Shown: positions 36,825-48,987, numbered from the stretch's first letter. The stretch: 64,000 nt of DNA from Gordionus sp. m RMFG-2023 (GCF_954871325.1 NC_088777.1:52700002-52764001), one strand, 5' to 3'. Numbers and translations: made by a program. The notes: generated by a model not told the origin, from the letters alone.

Positions 36825-38073
36825 AAGGTTGATCTAATTTAGATATATATTCATATTTTATTTCATGCGATCCATCTCTTTATTAGTAATAAAAAAGGTA
36901 CATTTCTAATTTTATTCTCTCCAAAAGTAGTCCCTAAAAATTAATTTGAAAAATTGTATTTTCTAAGGTATATTTTTTCAACGGCTTTTTCCACTAAGAA
37001 TTTTTTAGGGGTTTCCGTGCTATTTATTTCTATTAATAATCTAATAATTTAACTACTAAAATTTATGTATTTATTTTACATATATTTTTTGAGCCGAGTA
37101 AAATTCATATTTAATATTTAGTACAGTTCGATTAAGAAATTAGGTATAATTTTTTATATAAAAATTTTGAATAATAAAATGTTTTTAATAAAATATAACA
37201 TAAGATGACGATATAAGTGAACTAGTTAATTTTTCTTTATTTAACCAAACAAAACTTAATGTGACATTAATTTTATTTTTGTAGAATATAATATTTAAAA
37301 AAATCTTATCTTCCAAGTCTTTCTCAATCGTCAATTAATCGTTTATAAATAACAAAGAATATTGTTTTTATTAATCGATAAAATAATGGCACATTTATGT
37401 TATGAAATTTTTAGTTAAAAACTAAATATTTTCCTATGTTTATAAATAAATTAATAATTATCTGTAAACAAGTTTAAAAAATCGTTTCATGCTTTTAAAA
37501 AGATATTTAGTGTAAATATATATAAATTTAATAGTAATACATTCATACCAGGGGGAGGTGGTTTTTTTAAAATTCAATTTTTAATTAAAATAGTAATATA
37601 ATTTTTATTGTTAAATAAATTAGATATTTACAAATTTAATATAACAATATAAATTAACTGAAATGAACAAGCAATATTAAACATATTTTTTTAATGTATA
37701 TAGACTTTATAGATTTTTGATTCCTAATTTGAAATTCGATATTTAAGTATCAATCTAAGGCAAGCAGTAGTCGCTCATAACTGGTTATCATTTAATAATT
37801 AGAAAAACTGATTGAATTTGTCTCTACTAATCACGACATACATATTGTTCATTGCTTTCATGTTGATATTCAGACAAGACATGGATCACCCACTTAGGGT
37901 GACAATTATTACTATAATATGAGGATATTTCAATTATCTTTTATAATTTTATTTTTACTTCCCCCTCCGTTTTGCCTAATCCAATAAATTTAGACCAAGA
38001 GTATATACTATAGATTCTATAAACAAAATAGTACTGGCCTCCCCTTCACTTCCTATACCCACTAAAATGAAAA
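36825..38073. repeat. Rearranged duplicate of the 21.3-23.15 kb block with an internal deletion
   Basis: 36830-37222 matches 21305-21646 (intron 8 and the first bases of exon 9 of the truncated plus-strand copy), then jumps to sequence equivalent to 22325, so exons 9 and 10 are missing. 37222-38073 continues to match 22325-23150 up to the LTR element insertion. Confidence 0.75.
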
Positions 38074-38078
38074 TTATC

Positions 38079-38282
38079 TAAAAGAAATAAAAGAAAGGAC
38101 TTATATCAACTATTACTATTTAAATTTAAATCAAATTTATTACTATATATTTTTCATCTAAAAACATTATATATATATTATTTAAAAGTTAATTAAACAA
38201 CTTAAATATAAAATAAATAATATTCAAATTTAAATCAATCAACATATAAAATAAATAATATTCAAATTTAAATCAATCAACA
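38079..38282 (-). repeat. 3' LTR of the gypsy element
   Basis: About 155 bp next to the interior match the other LTR with a single visible difference, and include two tandem 37-bp units (TAAAATAAATAATATTCAAA...). The distal 45 bp are more diverged, so the outer edge could be 38079 or 38088. A purine-rich tract on the minus strand (38283-38295, AGAAGAGGGGG) abuts it, as expected for second-strand priming. Confidence 0.85.
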
Positions 38283-38289
38283 TTCCCCC

Positions 38290-38890
38290 TCTTCTACAAA
38301 TAACGAAGCTTCTTCTCAGCAGTCATCGAGAGCTTGTTGTCCCAGAAGTTTTTCCAGTTTCGATTGTACTCGGTTTTATCTTGGTTAGCGCATAAGTCTC
38401 AAATGTTCTCGTAGGCTTGATTCTATCACGTAGGTTTGATAAAATCGTTTATTAGAGTTGGGTGAGTTTGTACGTTTTTTGTAGGCTTGAATCAATCGCG
38501 TAGGTTTGATAAAATCGTTGAACGTTATCGTTGGTTTGATATCCTTATCGTATGTTGTTCACATTTCTCAAAATTGTTATTATCATGTTTCATAATTAAT
38601 CCAGTTGAATATTGGAATTTGGAATAAATCGGAATATATAATTTGGAATAGTTGATCAAATCAATATATGAATAATATGCACGAATAAAATTTTGAATTT
38701 CGGAACAATAAAATATGTAATAAGGAATGATAATTTATGGAATAAGGAATAAAATCCAGAATAAGGAATGATAAATCATAATGATTATTATATTATTTTT
38801 TAGGTGTTAGGTTAATCATAGCGTTTTATACTTTTAGCGTTTTATGCGTTTTATATTTTTAGCGTTTTATATTTTTTGCGTTTTATATTT
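38290..38890. repeat. Short tandem repeats in the 3' non-coding part of the gypsy element
   Basis: The word CGTAGGTTTGATAAAATCGTT occurs twice at about 38440 and 38510; GGAATAA-type words repeat over 38610-38770; and an AGCGTTTTATA-type unit repeats about five times at 38815-38890, next to the end of the integrase region. No separate gene is indicated. Confidence 0.6.
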
Positions 38891-41800
38891 AAATTTTAAG
38901 CACGTAATCTTTTAAGTAATCAGGTTTATTTTTAATTCTTATTGGTCTAGTAATTGGTATCTTAATCTCATTCTTTGTGTCCACACTTCCCCCCTTAGAG
39001 GAATTTTTAGGGTCAATTTCATAAAATTTTAAACTATTGTAACATTCTCTTTTCCTTAACTGATCAATATGCCTACTTACTATCCCTTTATCAGTATAAA
39101 CTTGAAACATGGTGTTACTCTCTTTAAGCTTGATGCTGCCTTTGCACCACGTATCATCACCCTGTTTCTTATACCAAACATAATCTCCTCTATTAAAAGT
39201 TCGATTTCGTGGTAACGACATGAAGACTTCACCAACTTTATCCTCCAAAGGTTTTAATAAATCCCACTTTATTCTAATGTCGCGGTTAAACATTCTTTTG
39301 GACAGTGTAACTCCCGTAGTGTCATTCGGCGTGTTTCTATAGTTGAACAAAAATCTGTCCAGCGCAGTTTCTAAGCCAATCTTTATGTTTCTTTTCATAT
39401 GAGCTTTAAATGTTCTCACCATACGTTCAGCTTGTCCATTAGATTGCTGATGGTAGGCCGACGTTAGTACATGTTTTATACCATAATTGCTACAAAATTT
39501 TTCAAAATCTTTGCTCGTGAAATTGGTACCATTATCTGTAACAATGGTTTCAGGTATACCAAATAGTGAAATAGTTTTATAAATTTCCTTTAACGTGAAT
39601 TCAGTCGTAATACTCTTTACCGGAACTATAACCGGAAATTTACTATAAGCATCAACGATTATCAACCAATTCTTTGTAAAAAACGGACCCGCATAATCTA
39701 TATGTATCCTTTCAAATGGTTTAGTTGCTGCTACCCATGGATTTTGTATTTTCTTTGGATTGTCATAATAAATATTACAATCATCGCAACTTTTGACTTC
39801 CAAATCAATGTCGTTGACCATACCAGACCACCACATACGATCTTTGGCTAAGGATTTAATTTTACCTGCTCCCAAATGACCTTCGTGTAACGCCTTCAGT
39901 ATGTTCTTTCTCAGACTTGACGGAATTATTATTTTGTCGCTTTTGTACAGACAATCTTTAATGATACTTAGTTCTTGTTCAATATTTTCATAAATTTTAT
40001 TTTGGATAGGCACATTATTTCTTATGTCATTCATAACTTGAGATAATTCAAAATCTTTGGATGTTTCATCACGTATTCGGTCAAAACTAAGAGGTATATC
40101 GCCAAAGTCATTTATAATCGCGATATCATCAATAACGTCATCATCAATTACTTGTGGGTCATGAGAGGCAATCGGGAACAACATTGTATTTACCAGCTTT
40201 ATATCTAATGTTAAAGTCGTAACCCCCCAAAATTATACTCCACTTCTGTAACCTTAATGACATGGTGCTATTATCTTTGAGCCCTTTGGTGAAAATATGG
40301 ATTAGCGGCTTGTGATCCGTTATAATAGTGAACTTAGTCCCTATCAAGTATTCTTGAAATCTCTTGATAGCAAACATAATGGCCAAAGCTTCACGCTCAA
40401 TATTGGTATAATTTGTTTCAGATTTTGCTAAAGTTCTTGATGCAAAAGCTATCGGTTTTTCTTTGCCATCTTTTTCAGTGTGAAACAAAACAGCTCCTAA
40501 ACCTCTTTTAGATGCATCAGTCGCAATTCCGATAGGTAGTTCAGGATTAAAGTACGTCAAAGCTGGAGGAAGACTAATCAATGTCTTTAGATCATCAAAA
40601 CTTGGAGTGTTCTAAATTCCACTCCCATTTTTCTTTGTTAACAATCTTGTATAAAGGATCAGCTATTTCAGCGAAGTTGTTCAAAAATTTTCTATAGTAC
40701 CCGGCCATACCTAGAAACGTTGACAATTCCGCGGCTGATTTTGGTTCCGGCATTTTAACGATCGCCTCGATCTTGTCATGGTTGGCGTGGATCCCCTTGG
40801 CGTCGATGTCCTGTCCTAAGAACCTTAGACTTTTTTTGAAAAATAAGCTTTTTGCAAAATTAGGCACTAAACCATGAGATAGTATTCTTTCAAAAACCTT
40901 CTTTATGTTGTTGAAATGAACTTCGTCACTACTTCCCGTAATTAGTAGATCATCAATATAAAATATGACATCTTTCATGTCACTGAAAATTTGATCCATA
41001 ATTTGTTGAAAAATCGCAGATGAAGTCTTTAACCCAAAAGGAAGTCTGGTAAACCGGTAGTACCCCCTGTGTGTAGATATAGTTAATATGTCTCTGCAGG
41101 TTTCATCGATGGGAATTTGTAGGAACGCATCCTTGAAATCTATCTTGGTGAACTTCTTCCCTTCCTTGAGCTTAGCGATAAGATCATTTATTCTTGGAAG
41201 TGGGTATCTGAAGTCCTCAAGGGCTGGGTTGACAGTGTCTTTGAAGTCGGCGCAAACCCTAACGCTCCCATTATCCTTGTAGACAGCGGTTATCGGACTT
41301 GCCCATCGGACATCTGTTACAGGCTCAATGACTCCATCCCCTATCCATCTCATAAGTTCTCTAGTAACGGCGTCTATTTTTGAATAAGGTAACCGTCTAG
41401 GTGGTATGATTTTCGGTTTGGCATCGTTACGTAGATATATCTTGACATTCCCTTTGTTGATCGGTTTTTTAGTCAGTTTAGATTCGCAATCTTTTATTAA
41501 TTTCTTTATTTCATCTTCATAGTTGGTATCAATGTTTGCTATAAATTTGTTCAAAATATTACTAAAGGCATTAATCCACATACGTCCCAATAACGCATTT
41601 TTATTAGATTTAACGATCACGGCTTGCAAGTGTTTGGTGATACCTTCGTAGGTTACTTTAACTTGAGTGACGCCAATAATCTTGATTAAGTTTCCATCAT
41701 AAGCTGTGAGTTGTAGAGTGGACTTTTTAAGATCTTTAATACCTATTTGTTTAGCCATATCATGAGGTATAATTGTAAACTTGGATCCCGTATCAACCTG

Positions 41801-43015
41801 CATAGTAACAACAGCATCATTTACTTTTAAAGTGGTCATGAACGCATTATCATTAAGTTTAAACTCAGTTAAATTGTTGATATTAAAATCACTACCATTA
41901 TTATTTTGTGTAGGGTTATATTTTTCTTCAACAATCTCTTCAATGTTCTTGTTACAATTGATGTTACTTTGATTCACGTCATTATATTATAATGGTTTTC
42001 TTTGATTAATATTCTGATTATAATTTTTCCACGTATTATTTTCTCCATTATTGTTGTTATTATAGGATTGATATTGATAACCATATCGATTATTAAATTG
42101 ACTCTGATTTCTTTGATTGTTGTAAGACCAGGAATTGTTTCTCCCATTATAATTATTGTTTTGCCAAGTACCTCTACCATAATTGTTTGAATTGTTATTG
42201 TATTGCCAGGCATTGTTTCTATTATAATTGTTTGCATTATTGTTGTTGTGCCACATGGAGTTTCTTCCGTAATAGTTTGAATTGTTATTCGAAGATTGGT
42301 TATTACGAAAATTTCTAGAGTTAACTGTCTCGAAAAATATTGCTCCTCGGCACCTTGTACCGCTAAGTTAAAGTTCTTTATATTTACATTAATGTCCTCA
42401 CTTGGAATTAACAGTTTTAATTTACCAAAAACAATATTAAAGTCTTTTAACTGTGCTTTAGAACATATCGACGTAACTTGGTCTACAATCTCAATTGGTA
42501 AGCTGCATAGTAGTGTCCTAATTTTAGATGAGTCTGACTCAATATGTCCTTCAAAGTATGTTTCTATTAAGTTAAGATAAGTCTCAGATAATTTTCCTGA
42601 TAACTTGGGAAATTTAGGAACATATTGAGTGTGTGTAAGAGTTAATTTTTCGTCCATGATATAATTTTATTTGAGTAAAGTAAACTTTCAATATTTAAAA
42701 TCGTAAAAGCAAAACATTGTAGTTCATTAAAATCAAATTTAAGTTGTCTAAAAATTTTAATTTTAATCAAGAGAATATGGTCCACTAAGTTTTAATAGTT
42801 TACCTATAAAAATTCTAATTCGAATTCGTAAAGAGGATTTAATCCACTAAGTTTCAATATAATTTGTCTTTGAAAGATTTAATACTAATTCGTGACTGAG
42901 TTTTTAGAAAAAAAAAATTTATTGATATTCTATAAGTTAAACATTGCGTAAATTTATAGGGAAAATTTTCTATAAATATAATATCAAATATCTAAAGCAT
43001 AAAGATATTTAAATT

Positions 43016-43300
43016 TTAATATTCAATAATTTTACAAAATATAAAAATAAAATTATTGTCATCAAGAATATAGGGTTTCCCATTTAGAGACATATATGCA
43101 TCAATCATTTTTCGTAAAGATTTAAAATAAAAAACAATTTCGTTCGTCCTATTATCACGTACATAAGAAAATTCTTTACATATTCCCATTTCTTTCAACA
43201 TTTTATCAATAATAACGTATTGAGGTATATCATAAGTTTTAAAACAAAACATCACAACATAAAAATTGAAAGATTTTGATGAAAAAATATTTTTTATCAA
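43016..43300 (-). other. Small extra open frame in the leader of the gypsy element, RRM-like pattern
   Basis: This is a 94-residue frame between the 5' LTR and gag. Predicted order from the sequence is strand (FYVVMFCF), helix (PQYVIIDKMLKEMG), strand (EFSYVRD), strand (NEIVFYF), helix (SLRKMIDAYMSLNG), strand (NNFIFIF), the beta-alpha-beta-beta-alpha-beta order of an RNA-recognition motif. Aromatic residues fall on the third strand as in RNP1. No family match is claimed. Its start codon and whether it is translated separately are unknown. Confidence 0.45.
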
Positions 43301-43536
43301 ATAACTCTCTTATTTATATATATATATACTCTTTTATTTTTTTATTTTTTTTTACCTTTTTATAATTTTGTAAATTTGGATAAAATTTTGACTATGGAAA
43401 AGAAAAGTCAAAAAATTTTATTTGTCCTTTATCATCTCCTATATCGAACGACGAATTTTCTTTTTATTTTTACAAAAGAAATCAAGGTAAGGATATTTTT
43501 AAATTTTATTTTTTTTACTTAACGAAAAACGTACCA

Positions 43537-43553
43537 CCGTAACCGGGGCACCA
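43537..43553 (-). promoter_or_regulatory. Primer binding site of the gypsy element
   Basis: Directly inside the 5' LTR the minus strand reads TGGTGCCCCGGTTACGG, beginning with the TGG that pairs with the CCA end of a tRNA. The tRNA species was not identified. Confidence 0.7.
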
Positions 43554-43757
43554 TAAAAGAAAGTATTTTTATTTAAGAAACTATTTAAATTAATTCTTTT
43601 TTAAATCAAATTTATTACTATATATTTTTCATCTAAAAACATTATATATATATTATTTAAAAGTTAATTGAACAACTTAAATATAAAATAAATAATATTC
43701 AAATTTAAATCAATCAACATATAAAATAAATAATATTCAAATTTAAATCAATCAACA
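43554..43757 (-). repeat. 5' LTR of the gypsy element
   Basis: It begins on the minus strand with TGTTGATTGATTT, carries the same two 37-bp tandem units as the 3' LTR and ends next to the primer binding site. It is about 204 bp long, short for the superfamily. Confidence 0.85.
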
Positions 43758-43762
43758 TTATC

Positions 43763-44387
43763 ATTACAATTATAATATATTTTAATTAGCATCTATTTGA
43801 TATCTATCTAGATAATTTATGTATAAAAACATTTATCAATGAGAAAAATATTCCTAAGAATAGTAATGAATAAATATAATTTGTAATTATGGATGATAAT
43901 ATCCAAATCAATCCCCCCCCCCTTTCGCTGCGTACGTGCCTGGTTAGAACGAGTATATTATCAGTGTCACTTGATTAAAATCTCTACTTCACACACAAAT
44001 TGCTAAATAATTGAAATGGACGAAAAGTAATTAATACTACAAATTTAATGAGTAATTTTCATTATAAGCAAATTTTAAGTAATTATTTTATTTTAATAAT
44101 TTATATTAAAAATATAATAATCGCATTATTAACTTTGGTCTATTGTTTAGTCAATTGGGAAATTCAATAAAATTTTATATTCCTTTGGATTTGTATTACA
44201 AATCCACCTTGATGGTATATAAACGGTTTGAGATTAATTCCTAGATTTATAATGCTGCCGTAATAAATCAATAAAAAATTATCAGCAACATTTTACTATT
44301 AAATTTTGCAGATTTGAAATGCTTTACTTAAGTTGAACATTTTAAAATAATATTTAACATTATAGTGATGATTTACAAGATAAATTT
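43763..44387. repeat. Continuation of the duplicated spacer, with decayed exon 3 scrap
   Basis: This matches 23150-23815. It contains the C-run with CGCTGCGTACGTGCC (43910-43945) and, at about 44125-44185, the decayed exon 3 fragment (TTGTTTAGTCAATTGGGAAA) also seen at 23550. Confidence 0.7.
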
Positions 44388-44565
44388 CTAATAAAAAAAA
44401 GATTCAACATTTAAAGTTATATATTTTTATTAAATTAAATTTACATTCTAGGTAAAAGATAGTAGTTTTAAATATGTATTAAGATTTAGTACAAGACACC
44501 ACCGGGTAAATAAATAATTTATATCCAGTCTGATAAAGGTTCAAAAAGGGATGGTATATAAAAAT
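44388..44565. repeat. Inverted counterpart of 23816-23995
   Basis: The reverse complement of this stretch aligns with 23816-23995, including the words TTATTTACCCGG and GTCTTGTACTAAAT, while both flanks align directly. One small inversion in one of the two duplicates explains it. Confidence 0.8.
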
Positions 44566-45051
44566 TAACATGTTAAAACAGGAACTTTAAAAATATTTTA
44601 ATTAAAAAATAAAACTATAAAATTGAAAAGGAGAATGTTAAGTGATTAATTCGGGTCAAGAATAAAATTTGAGTTGTAATAAGCTATTAAATATATTTTT
44701 ACTCCTTCAATATTAAACAAAAATAGAATTATAAATTATTTTGTAATTTAAACTATAATTTTTTATTTAATAAAAAATTGATATTGTATTAAAAAAATGT
44801 TTCTGAAAATTTTATTTACAAAAAGAATATATTCAAAAATTTGGATTGATTATGATTAATTGCTCTTTAGAAATGCATTATAGCGTTGCAGTATTTAGTC
44901 ATACCAACGAGCCTTTCCTGCAAATATTTTATTAAAATGAACATAATAATAGTAAAAAATCGTACTTTTATAAAAAAAAAAACCATTAAAATTATATATA
45001 AAATTATTAATATAATTACAAATTTTTAAGCATTCTTCTAATCAATTAATA

Positions 45052-48000
45052 TTATAAATATGATAAGTAGAAATGTTTGGTAACGTTCCAAGTAGAAGCA
45101 GTAGTTATATATATATCTTTCTCTGACAAATTGATTCCAACCTCACACATTATGCTATAAATTATACAATCATTTTGTATAATATTTTCGACAACGTCAT
45201 TGTAATGAATATCCAGGGTCAGAGATTTATTGTTTTGTCCAACGATTGCCTTAAATAATGGTTTAATAGTTATAAAGAGTAAGATTGTTAGGAAATTGGG
45301 AAATTAGCAATAATGATAATGGGGAATTTGATTACTAATAATAATGTCTATTGTATAAAAAAAATAATTAATAATATATTTCATCATTACATATTGATAT
45401 ATGTCTAAGTGAATTCGAATTTCTGAACCATCATTGATGGAGATTGACACTATAGTGCAAAGAGCAGATCTATTGGAGTTTACATGTATTACCAACTAAT
45501 ATTTTTTTTTAAAAGAAATTTTGTGATATATACATATATATTTATTAACTGAAACCTATTAAATAATAATAAATTAATATACTTTAAAATACAATAGGAT
45601 ATTTTTTAAAAAGATCTTATTTCAACGTTACCAGGGGGGAGGGGGGGGGGGGGGTTCAAAGGAAACCCTCCCCCTTCTACCGAAATTTATCACTTTTTGT
45701 GAATATCATTTTTAAGCTAATAAAAAGTACTCACCTTAGTTCTCTCCCCACTCCCTGACCCCCAAAAATGTATACATATATCTTAAACAAAGTAATTTAA
45801 ATTTATTTATCCTTATAAAAGTAATATATAGTTATACTATTGATAAAATTACATTTTAAATATAAAAAAATTGAAGCACAATACAAACAAACAGTGGTAT
45901 ATTATATGTTGTAGATTTACAGTATATCTAATTTCATCAATTATCATAAAACAATCAAATAATTTTTAACACTATAGAGAAATATATATTTTACAGAGAA
46001 CTATAAAATATTGATAAGGACATCAAAAAAAGGCATTGTAGGATAAATAATATGAAGATTAATTTTTAATAACATTTTTTATTTAAATAGATGCCGTTAA
46101 AAATGCAAATTGTTGATATATTTATCAAGAGCATTGATTAGCAAAATTTGTTAAAATAATCAATGTAATAAATATGTCTGTAAAAGTGGAATTTTGAGTG
46201 GCATTTTGTAACCAATTCTATATAATAGAGGAATATCAACTATATGTCTACTTACTTTTTATAAATAAATTTCTTATTGTTTGGAATAAATTATTACCAT
46301 GCTTTTATATTAATGTACATACAATTAATTTATTATATTATTAATAAACAAATAAAAATATATTTCATATTTGTTCTAGGTTATTTTTTGTAAAAATATT
46401 TTATGACTCTATATAGACTAAAGTATTATGGCCAAAGACCTGGCAAAAGCGGGCTGAAGGCCCGCCCAAAATAATGTCTTGGAGCAAACCCCCAGAAATT
46501 TTTTAATTCGCTACCTCCCCTCCCCTTAGGAAAATCCTGTCTTCGCCTATGTATTATAAGTTAGGTTATCCCTTTTATAAATTTATGACTTCATTTTTTA
46601 TTTTAAATTTTTATATTGCGTTAATGTGCAAAAACTTTAATAAAGGGAATATGTGCGATTACCTTATTAACAAAATAAGTACCAGAAATATTATCTTTTC
46701 GTTTTTGAAAAAGCTAAAACTTAAAGATGTAAATTATTTTCTATGTGGTTACTCGTCCTATAACTAATAAGGATTTATTAACAAATAAACATATCAAAAC
46801 TAATTTTATAGACTAAAAATATATTACCGTCGTATTTTTTGAAATATAAAAGTTTTCCCAATATTTTAATGCTCTTTTCATATATTCAAGCGGTGTCTGG
46901 AATATGTTTAAATTGTAATTATGTCCATCACTGTAATATTGAATCACAGATGTGTATATTAAATCTATGAAGTGCAAATGGGGAAATGCTAAATTACTAA
47001 AGGGATACAAAGGCAGATTTCTATCATATATTTTTCGCTTTAATTTATATCAATTTTATATTTTTAATTAACTTTATAAAGATTGTCTCATTTCCTTCGG
47101 AGATAACCAAATTGTAAATTCCCTCAAATGACACGTAATGAGAAAGACTTTGTTCATCAATATAAATTGCTTTTGAATGACAATTTAATTATTATATGGA
47201 TGAACTAAAATGTATATTAATTTAAATTAACTTTTTCCAAAGCTAGATTCAAAGTTAGCTAAACCAAGGCCTTTATAGAATAGCAATACATATTAATAGA
47301 ATATAAAATAAAATTAAAATAATTTTACCGTTGTTATTTATACAATTTTGCATGATGACATCAACTTTGGGACTTGAATAGAGAATTGAACCATTATTAT
47401 ATTTGAATAATATAGATAACAATTTTGAGAATGGGTTCCTCAACGAACCTTTAAGAATTATATATGATTCGTGGAATTCATGAACTTTAAGTAATCCCCG
47501 GTATGGTTGTATAAATCTTAACTTTAAAATAAAGAATTTAAAACGATATAAGCGAGAAATATAGAAGTATTAAATATATTTACCATTATGGCAGTTTCGT
47601 TAGTAATGTATCTATAATTCTCAAATTTATAAAGGTGAGTTTCATTAGATAAAAATTGCATCCCGTATGTTAAATTCGAATTGATATCTTCTCCAATGAG
47701 GATATCTTTTAATAATTCAGGATTCGTATCCATATAGAACTAAACATTATTAAATTATAGGTTTAGAGATATATAGAATTTAATCCTGTAAACGATTATT
47801 CTTAAATTATATGTTTATTCCCACTTTAAATTCATCATTTCAAATATTAAAATGCTAAAATATACTTTTAACTAGTAAAAGCCTCGATTTTATAGATTTT
47901 AAAAACGGCAAAATAAATATTTCAGCCATCTATAAATTTTTAAGGCAGTTAGGTAGGGTCACAAAAGCTCATTTATTAGGAAATATTTATTTTAATCGTT

Positions 48001-48868
48001 TTTTTAATAAATCGGCTATAAATAATGCTTGTGCAAAAAACAAATCATATTATTCACATTAAAAAATATTACATATATTTATATAAATGTTAATTACCGT
48101 AGCGTTAAGTGCCTTAGTTATTAATTTTAAATCGTTTACGTATTCTTTATCAAGGAAATAACGGTAATAGAGATGTGAAAAATTATACAATCGCCTTTGT
48201 GGTATCTCCCAAATAACTAAACCGTCCACCATATTTAACGAAGCGTCTGTTCGATATCTTTATTTTTTTTATAATATAAATTTTATGTACATTCATAATA
48301 TATGAATTTTATTTTAGCAAATTATCAAATTATACTTCAAATAGGAAGCGTTTTGTATATATCTTTTTAGAAAATTTAAATTACTTTAAAAATCTGATGT
48401 TAATAATTTTTTAAGATTTAAGGAGTATGAAAATACTAAGGAAATTTGGATTAATTTTGATCAGAAGAATAATATGTACAAAATACATTAAATACATGTG
48501 ACACTTACCTATACCAACAACAAATACTTTATAAAGCAAATATTAATTAAGAAATTCAAAAAATAGTAAAGCCTAATCAGAATCCTAATGTCTAATTCAA
48601 AAATTCAATAGCTTCCAAAATACCTCACCATTATGAAAATGTATTTTTAGAATGATAAAAAAATGTTGGTTAGAAGATATATATATGTAAATTTAACTAT
48701 ACTCAGTAGAATTGAAGAGTAAATTTAAGTCGTAAACCATTGGATATGCCAGTTGACAGAAGTCTACTAAAATATGATATATGTATATTTAAATATTATT
48801 GGAACTTAAATCTTCTAACCTGTAGTAAATGTTATCTGTACCATAGCAATTATCCATATTATGAACAT
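45052..48868 (-). CDS. Gene E: intact ten-exon gene for a secreted protein, duplicate of gene C
   Basis: Exons in transcript order: 48820-48868, 48703-48766, 48098-48257, 47584-47739, 47329-47521, 47232-47270, 47073-47169, 46828-47020, 45391-45495, 45052-45249. They sum to 1254 nt, 417 residues. The leader is MFIIWIIAMVQITFTT. Exon sizes equal those of gene C except exon 10, which is two codons shorter. Exon 9 starts TTG GTA ATA instead of ATG GTA ATA, which shows that the Met seen there in other copies is internal. Other landmarks are LVIWEIPQRRLYNFSHLYYR (exon 3), GSLRNPFSKLLSILFKYNNG (exon 5) and YNLNIFQTPLEYMKRALKYW (exon 8). The gene is very close to C over exons and most introns, so the duplication is recent. 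Intron 8 carries extra insertions (G-run, 480-bp insert). Function is unknown. Confidence 0.88.
45632..45677. repeat. Long G-run with opposed C-run in intron 8 of gene E
   Basis: GGGGGGA is followed by about 14 G, then TTCAAAGGAAACCCTCCCCC. It is the counterpart of the gene C foldback but longer. The G strand satisfies the usual four-run quadruplex pattern. It lies on the plus strand, the template strand for gene E. Confidence 0.6.
46076..46556. mobile_element. About 480-bp insertion in intron 8 of gene E, absent from gene C
   Basis: Gene C runs straight from the equivalent of 46070 (ATTTTTTATT) to that of 46557. The extra DNA includes AAGCGGGCTGAAGGCCCGCC (a short palindrome at about 46446-46470) and ends in CCTCCCCTTAGGAAAATCCT followed by GTCTTCGCCTATG. 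It has no coding frame, and terminal repeats are not obvious. It is probably a non-autonomous transposon. Confidence 0.55.
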
Positions 48869-48987
48869 GTATATAAATTTTCTTTAAAAAATCACAAAAT
48901 TTTAAAATATTATTATAGATTATTGAATTTTTTTAAATATTAATTCTAGGTTTAATAAATTAGTGAAATTAATTTTTTTTAAAAATA

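Larger units (their letters stand above)
38079..43757 (-). mobile_element. Ty3/gypsy LTR retrotransposon, nearly whole fossil
   Basis: The element lies on the minus strand between two LTRs of about 200 bp and is flanked by the 5-bp direct repeat TTATC (38074-38078 and 43758-43762). Parts in order: leader with a small extra open frame (about 43.0-43.3 kb); gag-like region with an Asn-rich C-terminal part (about 42.0-42.65 kb); protease (VDTGSKFTII) and reverse transcriptase (VIFYIDDLLITG), about 40.6-42.0 kb; RNase H (IATDASKRGLGAVLFH, TDHKPL), about 40.2-40.6 kb; integrase with HHCC finger and core (HIDYAGPF, TDNGTNFTS, QSNGQAERMV), about 38.9-40.2 kb. The order protease-RT-RNase H-integrase places it in Ty3/gypsy. 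It looks close to whole, with about one or two breaks in pol. The inner parts of the LTRs are almost identical, so insertion is recent relative to the block duplication it interrupts. Confidence 0.92.

Noticed and set aside
42002-42190. Plus-strand Ile-rich open frame
   Set aside because: It is antisense to the Asn-rich gag region of the gypsy element, a translation shadow of the repeated codons.
46549-46767. Plus-strand open frame of 72 residues in intron 8 of gene E
   Set aside because: It begins inside the 480-bp insertion, the matching stretch of gene C is not open, and no conserved protein feature is visible.
48740-48943. Plus-strand open frame, also seen at 55772-55972
   Set aside because: It is antisense to exons 1 and 2 of genes E and F. 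Conservation between copies is explained by those exons, and the minus-strand reading gives a leader peptide with correct splice sites.
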